Positions 37,003 to 48,609 of a stretch of DNA of 64,000 bases are shown here, piece after piece. The DNA comes from Macrotrachela quadricornifera (lineage: Eukaryota; Rotifera; Eurotatoria; Philodinida; Philodinidae): NCBI GenBank assembly GCA_022393335.1, contig JAJEKB010020276.1, forward strand, positions 428,341 through 492,340. Reading direction: 5' to 3'. The notes beneath the pieces were generated by a model that did no database searches, was not told the DNA's origin, and saw only the letters and a list, made by a program, of their open reading frames with translations. The translations under genes were made by a program, and so were the position numbers. Position 1 is the first letter of the stretch. Each line of letters opens with the position of its first letter.

Positions 37003-37934
37003 GGAAGAGCCTCAGTCAAACTACTCGTCAAAAGAGTACGACTTGCCAGCATAAGTACTTAGATTACTCACACGAGTAGCTGAGACATTTAATGTGTAAA
37101 GATAGTTTTCATGTACTTTGAGAGTACTCGTATGAGTTTTTCTCATTAGAAATTTACACACGAATAAAAACTTGAGTATTTATTATAGTACTCGTTCCGG
37201 CTTTTCTGTGTGCATGTAGCAAAACATTTGTGCATTAACTCTTCCAAAATATATTGAAGATATGGTATACAGAAAATTACTATAATTAAATATAAAAATA
37301 TCTAGAAAATATTTTAATGACTAACATGTATCTTTCTCACCTTTTTCGTAATGATCCGTTCGTCTATTTCACCGATTGGTCACTTAATAACGAAAGTGAA
37401 ACATTTTTTATAAATTCTTTCGTTCTTACATTCGTTCAAGCACATGTTTTAGTTTATAAATTTAGATTAAAAAAAATTTTAGATTTATAATTCAATCGGT
37501 TTTTTTAAATGATCAATGGTAATCAATGAATGAAATCGACCAATAAGTTTAACTTTCAAAATATGAATATCATTTTATATGAAATATTTAAATTTAGTTA
37601 TCTGTTAATCTCTATGTCACAATATCATCAATTAAAAAGTATTCTATATATTAATCGATCTCTATTCACTCTTGTATTCGAACTGAACGATTTTTTTTTG
37701 TTTGTTAGTGCGAAGAACTTAAAAAAATAGTACTACACAAAACGTACTTATGAACATTATTATGTAAACAAGTGGAGTTTTCAAAAACATGTAGAAATAC
37801 TCATACAAAGTAAGGATTCTTCTAACTCAAGTACTGTGTTGTCGTACTACGATATTCAGATCTAAGCATAAGTACTACGGATTAGTATTTTTCAAGTACG
37901 ATCTTTTGAGTATCTTGACTAGGAAGGATCCTCC
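37003..37934. repeat. Possible MITE with long degenerate inverted termini
   Basis: Left end GGAAGAGCCTCAGTCAA...TACTC...AAAAGAGTACGACTTG...ATAAGTACTTA pairs with the inverted right end near 37840-37934. Both ends are dense in TACTC/GAGTA units (AGTACTCGTATGAG and similar). Non-coding. Confidence 0.45.
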
Positions 37935-38447
37935 ACATTATTGGAAGGTTTAAAGTTCATATTTTGACTCAAGATAGAAAGACATTGGACTAGCACAACG
38001 TCCAAAGAATTCTTGTTTTCAATGTATTATGGCTTAAATATACGATTTTTAAAGAGAACAATATCTATCTATTTGCTATAAAAAAAATCGTAGTATCTTA
38101 CAGCCCACCCACTAATTTGAGAGAATCTACAGGCATGCATGCTTGTTATTATAGAAGGAAGCGAGTGTTTGAAAAACACAACTTGAAAGAAAAAGAACAT
38201 AAAGATGTCATATTATAATGTTTTTCTTCTTTTCCTATATAGTATTCTGTATGTTGATAAATTCGTAGACATCCTTGTTCGTTACAGTCTAGAAAAAGTG
38301 TTCCTTCTTTTTTTCTTCTAACTAGCCAGAAAAAAAATGTCTTCTTTATGTAACATGTCAATATTCATTTATTTCTTTTTCTCGGTTTAAGAACAAAGAG
38401 CAATGATCAACAAATGTGATGACATTCATTGAATTTCTTTGAAGACC

Positions 38448-39215
38448 ATGGGGGAATCGAACAACTGTAAGGCTTGCAGTATTTTATTTGTTATAATAGT
38501 TACACTTGCAACTGGTGCCCTTTTATACTATAAGAAGGAAATAAATAACTATTTCCTACCACTTCCAAAGAATATTTATCGTCACGTAACACTGGCTAAT
38601 AAATTTTCAATAAAGAAATATTTCTTCAAAAATAGCGTGTTTTGCAGTAACTTGACGATTCATTCAGCAAATGATTCAAATGGATTAGAATTGTATAGGA
38701 TTAGTTGGAATGATTTGGGGATACTGACATTAATACGAATCAAAGACGAATTTGTTGTTAGTCGAGCACGACTTGTTAATCAATCGATGTACATTTTTGA
38801 ACTATTTACTCCGTTATTGACAACTGGAAAATTATTTTATGATACAACAGATACTTCATATCTTGATGTTGAATACATCAACGACAAGAATGAAACATCA
38901 ACATTATTAATGATGAATTGGAGAAAAGAAATTAAGTTAACAAATAAGTATACATTATTCCAATGGTATGTTTCGTGGATTGATATAACCACGCGCTTTG
39001 TAGTGGATGATCGACAAGTGAGAAATATGGACATGATCAGTCCAGATAGTATGGGACACCTAAAATCGACATCCAATTTTGATCCATCGGATATTCTTCG
39101 TGGTTTAACGCCTCATTGGTATATTTATGATCTATATGTACCAACATATTTACCAGACGAATTCTATTTGACCACTCTTGTTATTGCAGATTATATAACA
39201 CGCATCCATTGCTAA
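38448..39215 (+). CDS. Single-pass membrane protein of unknown function
   Basis: From ATG at 38448 (context ACCATGG) the frame gives 255 aa. A short N-terminal tail with Cys (NNCKAC) is followed by one hydrophobic segment (about 10-30) and basic residues (KKE), then a roughly 220-aa polar domain with several N-glycosylation sites (NLT, NQS, NET). This fits a type II membrane protein with an extracellular or luminal domain. The domain is rich in beta-prone segments and ends in Cys. I do not recognise the family. There are no introns, stops or frameshifts. It is flanked by transposon relics on both sides. An upstream in-frame TTG is ignored in favour of the ATG. Confidence 0.7.
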   Translation: MGESNNCKACSILFVIIVTLATGALLYYKKEINNYFLPLPKNIYRHVTLANKFSIKKYFFKNSVFCSNLTIHSANDSNGLELYRISWNDLGILTLIRIKDEFVVSRARLVNQSMYIFELFTPLLTTGKLFYDTTDTSYLDVEYINDKNETSTLLMMNWRKEIKLTNKYTLFQWYVSWIDITTRFVVDDRQVRNMDMISPDSMGHLKSTSNFDPSDILRGLTPHWYIYDLYVPTYLPDEFYLTTLVIADYITRIHC

Positions 39216-39360
39216 TTTTATGTATGATTAACTAAAAGAACGATGTATTAAAATAAATATTGCAGAACTGAATATATTACTCAGTGTTTGATAAAATTGA
39301 TAACATCAAATGATCTATCAATGTTAACACATGTACTGTAAAATTTGTCTTTATGATAAA

Positions 39361-39718
39361 ATGATGCAGCAAAACACGCACTACAAAATGGTCTATGACT
39401 AATTCCCTCTAAAATCGTATAGTAAGAAAGTTATAAACTTAGAAATATGCACTGAAAATAGTGAACTTAGTATAACTTAAACATTTAGTTCATAGGATAT
39501 TCGCTTTAAAGTTATTGTATAATTAAGTTTAGGCTTAATATTATCTCCGAAATCAATTATATAATGACCTTAAAGTGAATATCCAACGAACTAAATGTTC
39601 AAGTTATACTAAGTTCATTAGTTTTAGTGCATATTTATAAGCTTATAACTTTCTTACTATACGAGTTTAGAAGGAATTAGTCATACACCATTTTGTAGAG
39701 CGTGTTTTGTTACATCAT
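39361..39718. repeat. Foldback element of about 360 bp
   Basis: ATGATGCAGCAAAACACGC at 39361 pairs with inverted GCGTGTTTTGTTACATCAT ending at 39718. Arms of about 155 bp are about 88% identical by eye (blocks TATAGTAAGAAAGTTATAA, AACTTAGTATAACTT, ACATTTAGTTC). The centre is near 39540. Non-coding. Confidence 0.75.
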
Positions 39719-40482
39719 TCTAACATGGGAAAATTTATTATACAAGTCGAGTTAGAACTTCTGACCCATCCTTTATGGGTACAGAAGTTTTTTTCTTTGT
39801 TCTTCTTTTGCAGAAATCAAACTTATTTTCGCAGATAATAGTGAGAATGAGTTTCAAGCTGACTTTTTCAAACTCCTCCTCTTACATAATATTCCGGTTA
39901 AAAGATCAAAGATCAATGGATGTGTTTCTTTGGCAATGAGTGAACAAGGATCCTAAAGTATGCTTCGCTGACAACAAGAAAAGATGCGTCAGTAATAAGA
40001 GTATTTAAACCGTTCTGGAACTTTATATAATGTTCCAAAGCATTTTATGAATTGTAGATGTCAATCAATGTTGTAATTATATTATTGATTTATTAGAGTC
40101 TGAAAAGGATCAAACCAAAAAAAGTGCAAACTCATTGAATTTGAACCTACGAAAGTAATGAACATCAGTGTTTCTGACTTTTTCGTAATATACTATCGAG
40201 TGTTGATATCTGTTAAAGATTAAACGAATAAAAAGGACAATAAATAACTAGCGATTATCCTAAGATTACAATCATCATCAATAAGAGATTATTCATTTCA
40301 CATATTTTATTTTCGTACAATGTAGCTGAACAAAATGCATGAATTCGTTTACTATTTAGCATAGATTAGAATTTTAAACAATGAAAGATACTTTTGAAAG
40401 TTTGTTTTAATCCATATTTTTATTAATTTTGTCTGTAAAACATATACAACCAACAAGAAAGTGTAATTCATTAGATTGTATT
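39719..40482. other. Intergenic, nothing recognised
   Basis: No coding-like frame or repeat seen. Confidence 0.4.
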
Positions 40483-41439
40483 TTATGATTTTTTCATTAT
40501 ACACAGTCCGTAAGGTCTAACATCTTTATCATCAGATGATATCCAATATTCACCAACTCCAGTTTCTTCTTGAGACAATTTAATTAAATTTTTTGGATTG
40601 ACACGATTCTGAAGTATAGCGAGATATTGTTGACCGTTTGCAATAAAAGACTTCGCATAGGCTTTTGCTACATTAATATCTGGTGTTGAATAGATGCCAC
40701 GACCATAGACGAAACGCTTATGTTTTGTTAGATCATAACCAGTTTGTGCAATAGTTTTTGCTGTATCGTGTCCTGTTCCATGATATGATACCGGCCATTC
40801 ATTGGGACTGTCGTCGGAACCAAGCCACAATTCATCTTCATATTTACCAACTACTTTAATTGCATGACGTTTCCATCCACATGGTCGACGATATTCAACA
40901 CCACCACGAGTAAATCGTCGTCCATTATCATTAATGTTAGTAAAATCATAATCGTATGATTTATCCCATGAAGCGTCATCCAAAACTAAGAGATCGTTTG
41001 CATTCATAGCTCGCAAACGGACCACACATATTTCACTGGAATCTTCAATACCATATTCATTCAATAGATGACCTTCGTCAATTTCTTGCCCACAATAAAT
41101 TAAATTTTGTCTATTAAATAATATACCTTCCTTTTCATAGATGAATTGCTTTAATTTATCAACACTTGCATCACGCTCTATCATACAAGGATAGGTATTT
41201 TTTGATGCTAGAATTTTAATGTATACTGTTATTAGTGAGTCATTATCAGCTGAATCGTCTGAGCCAACTTTTCCATAGACAAATGAAGTGAGGTGTTGAT
41301 CAAATAAAGATATTTTGTTTATATGTTGTTGTGTTTGTTGTGGTATATTTGATTGAGGTAGAATTTCTTTACCCAATATTGATGAGAGTGCCGCAGCTAA
41401 TACAATTTCATCATTATTGGTGGAAATACGAGTCGACAT
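40483..41439 (-). CDS. Ubiquitin-like domain fused to a PARP-fold ADP-ribosyltransferase-like domain
   Basis: A single open frame of 318 aa. Residues about 69-144 form a ubiquitin-like domain (ITVYIKIL, DKLKQFIYEKEGI, QNLIYCGQEIDE, LLNEYGIED), without a C-terminal di-Gly. Residues about 155-318 resemble the PARP catalytic fold: SYHGTGHDT (H220) for NAD binding, YGRGIYSTPD (Y250) and GEYWISSDD (E297), giving an H-Y-E set. The C-terminal strand pattern RPYGLCIM resembles the ending of PARPs. With H-Y-E intact it could make mono- or poly-ADP-ribose, possibly directed to ubiquitin pathways. That link is inference from the fusion. Residues 1-60 are low-complexity. No signal peptide; probably cytosolic. 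I know of similar fusions in bdelloids and some fungi, but their role is not established. Confidence 0.75.
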   Translation of the reverse strand: MSTRISTNNDEIVLAAALSSILGKEILPQSNIPQQTQQHINKISLFDQHLTSFVYGKVGSDDSADNDSLITVYIKILASKNTYPCMIERDASVDKLKQFIYEKEGILFNRQNLIYCGQEIDEGHLLNEYGIEDSSEICVVRLRAMNANDLLVLDDASWDKSYDYDFTNINDNGRRFTRGGVEYRRPCGWKRHAIKVVGKYEDELWLGSDDSPNEWPVSYHGTGHDTAKTIAQTGYDLTKHKRFVYGRGIYSTPDINVAKAYAKSFIANGQQYLAILQNRVNPKNLIKLSQEETGVGEYWISSDDKDVRPYGLCIMKKS

Positions 41440-42199
41440 GATTCAAATTCTATATGCAGACCTACGTTACTCAATGAAATAATGTATGTTTTGTTTCACA
41501 TTCAAAAATGATGTTTGGAAAAGAAGCAAAAAGAAACCCACCTTTATACTTATACACGTTTAGAGAATTTTTTTCTTCCGTTCTATGCTGTTTTTGATGA
41601 GAGGGTAACGTAATAAAAGACTCGAAGAACAGATAAAGAAATATTCCAATGACGTCATTGCAACAAGCGTCACCATACTTGATAGTTTCAACAGCGTCGA
41701 AAAAAAAAAACGTTGACTCAACATAATGCTTTTAAAAGGAAAGAAACGCAAGTACAAAGTATAAAATTTTTTGTCACATGTTTTTTAATGTCTTTTTCTC
41801 ATTATTGGCTAATGTGAAGGACCGTGCAAATTAAAGAATTAATTATTTTTAATACGGTGCGATTGCATCGTATTATTCAGTTCCTTCGCGAGTTTTTTCG
41901 ATTTTCTTTACCTACGTTACGTACGCATCAAAAGTAGTTATTTTGTGTCGCGATGATCTCAAGAATGGAAAATCAGAAAAAATTCGTTAAAACACGCAAT
42001 GAACATATTCAGATTGAATAGTTGATATATCTTTTTAGATCTATATGACAAATATTTTTAGATTTTGTTTTTCTTCCCTATTTGAGATAATTAAAACGAA
42101 AAGAAGATAAATAGTTAGACGTCATTGTCGCTATACTACAGATTTTCTGTATAATAACTGTAAATACATTTGATGACAGATAATGAATTAGAATGTTAT
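41440..42199. other. Intergenic, nothing recognised
   Basis: Promoter side of the gene to the left; no other feature. Confidence 0.4.
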
Positions 42200-43005
42200 G
42201 GGCACGGCCAGCCATTGGTCCCCTTCGTTGAAGAAGGTTTAAAATCAGTAAAATTCAGAAAAAAATTGATTACAGAGAGTATGATCTTGAAATGCTATTA
42301 AGTTTCTTCGGTATTCCGAGTTACTCAACTGACATATAAAACTAATATCATTTGTCTTTCTTACGAGTTTAAAAACACGAATAATTACGAAATTTCACTG
42401 TTTTTTCATTTTTTAATCTTTCATTTTTGTCAAAATAATGAATGAAATTTTCAATGAAATTTCGAAAAGAAGATGAAAACGAACTAATAGATTTATAGAA
42501 AATAATATTCTTAATTGCTACAGAATAAAAAAAGTTAGATTTCATTGATAAAATTATTATAAAAATAGCACTAAACTGTCTTCCGTGGAAAAAGAGAAAA
42601 TTGACGAAATTCTGTAATATTTGAAATTTCGTAACGATCAGTCTTTTAAGTTGCCTTATTCGAAGGGATTGTCTTATAGCGAAAACGACATGATATTCTA
42701 AGAGTTTGTGAAAAACTGAACAACTTTTGTATAGAACGTTCATTTATGAGTAGCTTAGTTTTGTAGAAAAATACTAAAATCTGAGTCATCCCTAAAAATT
42801 TTGTCCATTTTTTGAAATTCCGTAACGAACGATATTTTTCAAATAACTTCGCTATGGCTCGTGGTAATTCAATGAAATTTTTATTGCTGATAGAACTAGT
42901 TTATCTCTATACATGCCCAAAATTTCAGAAGCATTTCTCTTGTTGTTGAGGAGATATTTATCTCACAAGTCGAAAAAATGAAATTCCGTAACGCTTGGCC
43001 GTGCC
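42200..43005. repeat. Possible DNA transposon remnant with inverted termini
   Basis: GGGCACGGCCAGC at 42200 faces GCTTGGCCGTGCC ending at 43005. Inside, GAAATTCCGTAACG-type motifs recur (near 42630, 42820 and 42980). No target duplication or transposase seen; the minus-strand frame at 42369-42743 is not coding-like. Confidence 0.45.
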
Positions 43006-44524
43006 GATATATAAATATCTGACATCTAGAGAAAAAATTGCATTTAAGCTCTCATGGAGGTTTCATAGTTATGTATGGCAATATGTCTACCGATTAATTA
43101 GGTTACAATAAAAGAACACCTGTTTTTTTCTTATAATTTTCTGGTGAAACATTTAAATTTCAGTTTTTTTAAATTTAGAATGAAGTTTATTCGTTTTTGT
43201 TTTAGATTTTTACATTATAATTTACATTACACAAATAACAAAAATAATTAAAAATAACTATTTTAAAAAGGTTGTGTATATTATTAACTTTTGAAAGTTT
43301 CTTGTCCGGTGACGATTTTATCTTCGTCTAGTGCTGAAGAAGTTATATATGTTTCACATCTTTCAAACAATATTTCTACGAAGCTACATCAAAATTCATC
43401 TCAATAGTTCAAACATGATATTGGAATAGCAAGATGGATTCGTTGTTTTTTATTTTTAGATCCTTATTACAAGCTTCCGTTTGTTTACAAATAGGTTCGA
43501 GAAAACAAACTTTTGTAGACTATTTTTTTTTACCATTTGAGATGAATAAAATAAAAACGACACTGAAACTTAGACGCCATTCTCTTTCCATTAGAAATTC
43601 TATCTTTAATAATAGCTGGATACATAGCTGTTGATCTTGAATCATTCATAACTATCGATTGAATTCTCGTAGTGGTAAATTTCGTAATGTCTGCAAATTG
43701 AATTTCTCAATCTGGATTAAGTAGTTGATCGAAATTTATACTTAATTGTTGAAACGGATGTTCATTTTTCTAACAAATTCTCGTCTTCGCATCGTATTTC
43801 GTAGTCAAGTGAAACTCGAGTATTATCTAGTTTCTTTTTCTCGATAAACGTATCCAAAGTCCGTCCTTTGTGACGTTATGACATGGAGATTGGAATGTCG
43901 TTTTATTGTCGTTCAAATATCAAAATTACAATAAAGCATGACAAGACCATTTTTCATAGTCGAGATAATTAAAACGAAGGTTGCATAAAGAGTTAGCCGC
44001 GTTTTTGTCTCAAGATCTAATAAATCAGAATAGATAATTAATCAATAAAGCGACATCATTGATTTCTATGTATTTTATAGCATTAGAGAGCGGCTATTGT
44101 AAAACTACTTTATCCATGTCATTTTTTTCAATTTCTATCACTTTAAAAACAGATCAAATATACGATACTTTTCTATAAAAATCGATTCCTGGAAAGCGAA
44201 CACTAGCGCGCCGTATTTCGCGTTCGGCCGAAGTCTCGATACCATCTAGTTATATAAAGGAATATATATTTTACGAGAAAAACATTTTTTGTAGAACATG
44301 TTTTCTTAGCATATAATTAATTAATCATATGACGATAAAGTTGATCAAATAGAGATTGTCACGAATATAGAGGAAAAAAATCTTTTTTCTTGTTAGTACA
44401 TTTAGCATATTTTAGATGTGATAATATAGCCTGGTAGTTATCGACGAAATTGCTTATTAATCATCAGCATTAATGATTATCGATTTGATTCAATACAATA
44501 TTGCATAAATAACATCATAGATTT
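43006..44524. other. Intergenic, nothing recognised
   Basis: No coding-like frame or repeat boundary seen. Confidence 0.4.
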
Positions 44525-44960
44525 GAAAACAGCTCTCGCACTTATCAGATTCGATGTATCACTAAAAGTATAGTGCAATCTTAAGAAAGTCTACTGAACC
44601 GTGGATACATCTATTGATACAATTTCATATGATGATTTAGTATTATTCTACTTTGCTGATCATGGTAAACAGATGGAAGATCAAAATTGTTTGTTACCAT
44701 CATATTATAATTACAATAATCGATAATATGATAGTGATTACATCGCAGGCAATGTTATCAACGTCCAGCACATAATGAAAACAAACTCGACGAGAGAAAA
44801 TGTCATATCAGCATCTATCGCCTTGATTGTTGTACACATTTAATGCGAACTCGAGCAATAAATGCTCCACCTCAATATCTAATTATATATACCTGTGCTA
44901 TCGGCAAAGCAGTTCGAGATGAAATACAAAATTATCGAAATCTATAAGTCGTCTTTTATG
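44525..44960 (+). pseudogene. Decayed caspase-fold gene, paralogue of the gene at 46628
   Basis: Fragments in changing frames match the intact gene 2 kb downstream in order: KTALALIRFDV, DDLVLFYFADHGKQMEDQN then CLLPS, INVQHIMK, LDCC, and a C-terminal part YTCAIGKAVRDE. Several stops and frameshifts interrupt it. The catalytic His block reads YFADHG where the intact gene has YFAGHG. LDCC with the catalytic Cys can still be read. The central part is best preserved. It is a dead tandem duplicate. Confidence 0.8.
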
Positions 44961-45401
44961 TGATGATCAGCGCTAAGAACCAAAGACTATATCACAAGAG
45001 CTTGATTTGCTCATATTTTTCATCTATTCTTTGGATTCTCATCCTCATTGTGACCATTTTCAAATACAAAAGCCACTACTAAAGAATTAGTATGTGTATT
45101 GTAGCATCGGACGTCTTAGAAAAATACAGTAGAATCATAGGGACCAAGGTTAACACCATGAAAGATAGAGTGATATTTCAAAGTACGTCTATATGAAAAA
45201 GGAGAACTAAACGCTAGGCACGCGGAACGGCACAAGTGTTATTCTAAAGCCTGTGAGGGAAGGGAAAAACATCATGTATGAGGACAAAACACAACAGTCA
45301 TAGAGAGAAACATGAAAGTTCAGTTAGATGAAAAATGGGAAGAAAGGAGTACTAAAGTCATTTTCATTGAGGGTGACCTACAAGCACTTGTTGTTACATT
45401 T

Positions 45402-45583
45402 TTTACACTCATACCGCTGATATACAAACATTTCTTTGTTTAATCCAAGTTTATGGCATAGTTTGTGTGGCGTTTGTTGCAACCGTTGATCTCACTTACT
45501 TGAAAAAAATGAATGAAGTGTATGAACAGAATATACATTTAGCTCAATCAAGGAAACGAAAATTAGAATTTTTTGATGATTAG
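45402..45583 (+). other. Possible exon remnant with one transmembrane segment
   Basis: A short open stretch reads ADIQTFLCLIQVYGIVCVAF continuing to LKKMNEVYEQNIHLAQSRKR and a stop: one hydrophobic helix followed by a basic, helical tail. Codon use looks coding-like, but no acceptor, start or neighbouring exon could be fixed. A second coding-like stretch (FFEIASFVARVYMRQ) lies at about 45750-45887. These may be remains of the decayed neighbour or of another gene. Confidence 0.25.
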
Positions 45584-46095
45584 AGTTAATATATTTTTGT
45601 AGAACATATAAAAGTTTCATGAAATAGGAATCTATAGACAAATATTTAGTGGAAAAATTCATGTTTTTTATTCACGAAAAGTATTGCAAGTCGCAGCGGA
45701 GTCATTTGTAGAATCGATAAAATAACAAAAACTTGATTAATTGATCGGAAAGCTTTTGTCATCTAATTCATTATTAAGTAATTTCTTTGAAATAGCATCT
45801 TTTGTTGCTCGTGTTTATATGCGACAAAAATCTTCTAACTATTCGACAAGTTTATCTCTTATTGAAGAAATATTAGAAGTTACGTAGTTTTTAATATATA
45901 GTTTTGAATTTTTTATTCTTTTCTGAAATAATGGAAATTTTCGATCTTATACGATCATTTTCAACCTTTTACCACGACCGATATACTAGATGTTAAAAGA
46001 CACAAAACAAAACAAAACGAAATATAAAATATAATGAACTAGACAAGCATAAACATGAAAAAATGAACAAATTATGATTGAAACAACATTAACTT

Positions 46096-46345
46096 TTAAA
46101 CATCATTAACATTCATATCATTATCTGGTGTTTTCCAATATTTGAATGCTGGTGAATCAAATCCAATACTAATATACCTATCATTAATTACTCAAGGTTA
46201 AAAACTACATAAAATCTGTATTTCTTCAATAATTATTATAAATCTCAATATTCATGAATTTTCATAAGTTTATCTCTTTCTAAAGGTTCAGCACAACATG
46301 CATCATCTTGGCAGTCGGTATTTAATACTCAATCAATACATCTTG
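46096..46345 (-). other. Possible exon remnants on the minus strand
   Basis: Two short coding-like stretches lie here: NTDCQDDACCAEPLERDKL (about 46325-46255) and, ending at a stop at 46096, DRYISIGFDSPAFKYWKTP. No complete gene can be built, and the first is followed by an in-frame stop. Family unknown. Confidence 0.25.
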
Positions 46346-46627
46346 ATCGTGGTTAACTTACTACGTATACATTGAAGAACGTATAACAGCATGGCACATA
46401 ATTGAGATCCTGCATGTGTTACTTTCATAAGTAAAAATGGCAGTAGGCAAACAACACAATACATGATCACATGATGTTAGAAGAGAATAAGAAAGTCATT
46501 AAAGAAAGCATCATAACGGAATTCTTTTTTGTTTACATTTCTATTTTCATCTACTTATAAAAAAGAAACAGTTAGCTACAATACTCTGAATTTCTTTGCA
46601 GATATAGTTGATTTCTTCTAAAAGCAA

Positions 46628-47356
46628 ATGGCATCATCTACTACTACTGTAGAACGAAAATTAGCATTAGTTATAGGAATTAATAATTATCCTGATGATT
46701 CCAGATTAAATTACTGTATTAATGATGCATTGGATATAGAACGGAAGTTGAAAAGTATCAAATTTGACGTCACCCCAGGTATTGATTGTAATAAAGATAA
46801 ATTTACTCGTCTCATTGACGAATTTGTCGGAAAAATAAACTCACAAGATTTAGTATTATTTTACTTTGCTGGTCATGGGAATCAATTTGAAGACAAAAAT
46901 TATTTGTTACCATCTGATTACAGCTATGATCATAGTACAAATGAAAGAAAATTCATCGAAGAAAACTCCATCAACGCTCAATATATACTTCATAAAATAA
47001 CAACTAAACATCCGTGTGCTACAATATTTATATTGGATTGTTGTAGATTTTATGTAAAAAATCGTGGAGACAATAGCCAACGAGGTCTAGCGGCAATAAA
47101 AGGACCACCAGAGTCTTTGATTGCATTTTCATGTGGTTTTAATCAAGGCACAACAGATGAAACACAAAATGATCGAAATGGTATATTTACGGAACATTTA
47201 TTGAAATATATCACAATGCCTAATGAAGATATTGAAACAATATTACAAATGACTGCACGAGATGTTAAATTAAAAGGATTTTCATTACCATGGCGTGCAA
47301 GTTGTCTTACAGAAAAGATCTATTTAGTGACAAAAAAATTTAAAGGTAAAAAGTAG
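46628..47356 (+). CDS. Caspase-fold protease (peptidase C14, p20-like, metacaspase/orthocaspase type)
   Basis: An intronless frame of 242 aa. It opens with the family's KLALVIGINNYPD (11-23) and LNYCINDALDIERKL (27-41). It has the catalytic His in LFYFAGHGNQ (H83) and the catalytic Cys in IFILDCCR (C139), with the later SCGFNQGT and NGIFTEHLLKYI segments that shape the pocket. No prodomain, death-fold or transmembrane segment is present, and the p10-like part is short. Acidic residues near DCC fit metacaspase-type basic specificity, but this is inference. Such single-domain C14 proteins are common in bdelloids, fungi and bacteria; the cellular role (regulated proteolysis, possibly death or stress) is unproven. 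A broken paralogue lies 1.7 kb upstream in the same orientation. Confidence 0.88.
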   Translation: MASSTTTVERKLALVIGINNYPDDSRLNYCINDALDIERKLKSIKFDVTPGIDCNKDKFTRLIDEFVGKINSQDLVLFYFAGHGNQFEDKNYLLPSDYSYDHSTNERKFIEENSINAQYILHKITTKHPCATIFILDCCRFYVKNRGDNSQRGLAAIKGPPESLIAFSCGFNQGTTDETQNDRNGIFTEHLLKYITMPNEDIETILQMTARDVKLKGFSLPWRASCLTEKIYLVTKKFKGKK

Positions 47357-47622
47357 TTTTCAAATCTAACTGAGTCAGACTGTTGCCGAAATAAGTTCTT
47401 GATTGAGGGAAAAGTAAAGCAGCATGAATACCTATAGTATGTAGGACTTCATAGAATTTTATGAGATGCCAGGAGAATTTATCAAATGAATTATGAAAAG
47501 ATTAGATTATCCTCTATAGTCATACTAATACTTATACCTTTAAGAACTTCAATTTTATTCATGAAATATCACCTCCAGATTCATACGGAAACTTTAATTT
47601 ATGTTAAAATATATTGCATCTA

Positions 47623-48607
47623 TTTAGGTCATACTAAAATTAGTGTCGCCCCGATCTTGATTTCGTACAGAACGCTGAAGAAAATTTTCTTTTTTTTATG
47701 TACAGATAGAGTGTTATTTGCTGTCTTTCTGTGCTATTTGATCACTATTCAAATGATCTAATAACAATAAAATTTGGATAAGAATTGTTTTTGATGCAAA
47801 CTCGTTGGTATCATTAGGTCATAATGAGTGGAACATTTTTATATCTTATTTTATTATTACTTAATAGGTTCTATTAAAAAGTACAATATACCACATGATG
47901 CAGCGTGAAAAGCTCTGCAGTTTATAAAGGACTGCTTATTCTATAGTTGCACATTTTATTTTGAAAATGGATAAAATCCTGAACGACCAAATTTCGACTT
48001 CGCGAGAACAATGTTGCTTTTTGGCAAAAGATGAATTCGTTTTTTCTTACCTTATGTTTTTATTGCCTGATCTACTTTATTAGAAAAAACAAAATACACC
48101 ACAAGATGCAGCGTGAAAAGCTCTACAATTTACAAAGAACCATTATAAAAAGATGCAATAGAAGAAATTAGAATTCATCTTTTACCAAAAAAAACAATGC
48201 CGTTTTCGCAATGTCAAAATTTAATCAGTTAGACTTTTGTCCATTTTGAAAATAAAAAATGCAACTATAAAATAAACAATCCTTTATAAATTATAGAGCT
48301 TTTCACGTTGCAACTTGTGGTATATTTGGTTTTTTTAAACACAACTCATTCAGTGATAATAAAATGAAATGCAAAAATGTCGCATGTTTTTGTGTCCCAT
48401 CCATTATGACACAAATAGTACTAGCCAGTTTGCAACAAAAACAATTCTTATCGAAATTTTATTACCTTAAGATCATTTGAATAGTGATCAAATAGCACAG
48501 AAAGATAGAGCAAAAGACGCTCTATCCTTTCATTAAAAAAGAAATTTTTCTTAAGCGGGTTATACGGAATTAAGATCGAGCCGCTATTACTTTTGGTATG
48601 TCCTAAG
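47623..48607. mobile_element. TA-flanked non-autonomous element with long inverted termini, copy 1
   Basis: The termini TTTAGGTCATACTAAAATTAG and the inverted CTACTTTTGG-type end (right end GTATGTCCTAAG) enclose 985 bp. Each end is bordered by TA (47621-47622 and 48608-48609), consistent with the Tc1/mariner TA duplication. Inverted arms continue inward (TGATCACTATTCAAATGATC; ATAAGAATTG) and include the GATGCAGCGTGAAAAGCTCT module in both orientations. Same family and length as the copy at 52870. Non-coding. Confidence 0.7.
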
Positions 48608-48609
48608 TA

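Noticed and set aside
42369..42743. 124-codon minus-strand frame
   Set aside because: Lies inside a repeat with inverted ends; composition is not coding-like and it has no domain or splice context.
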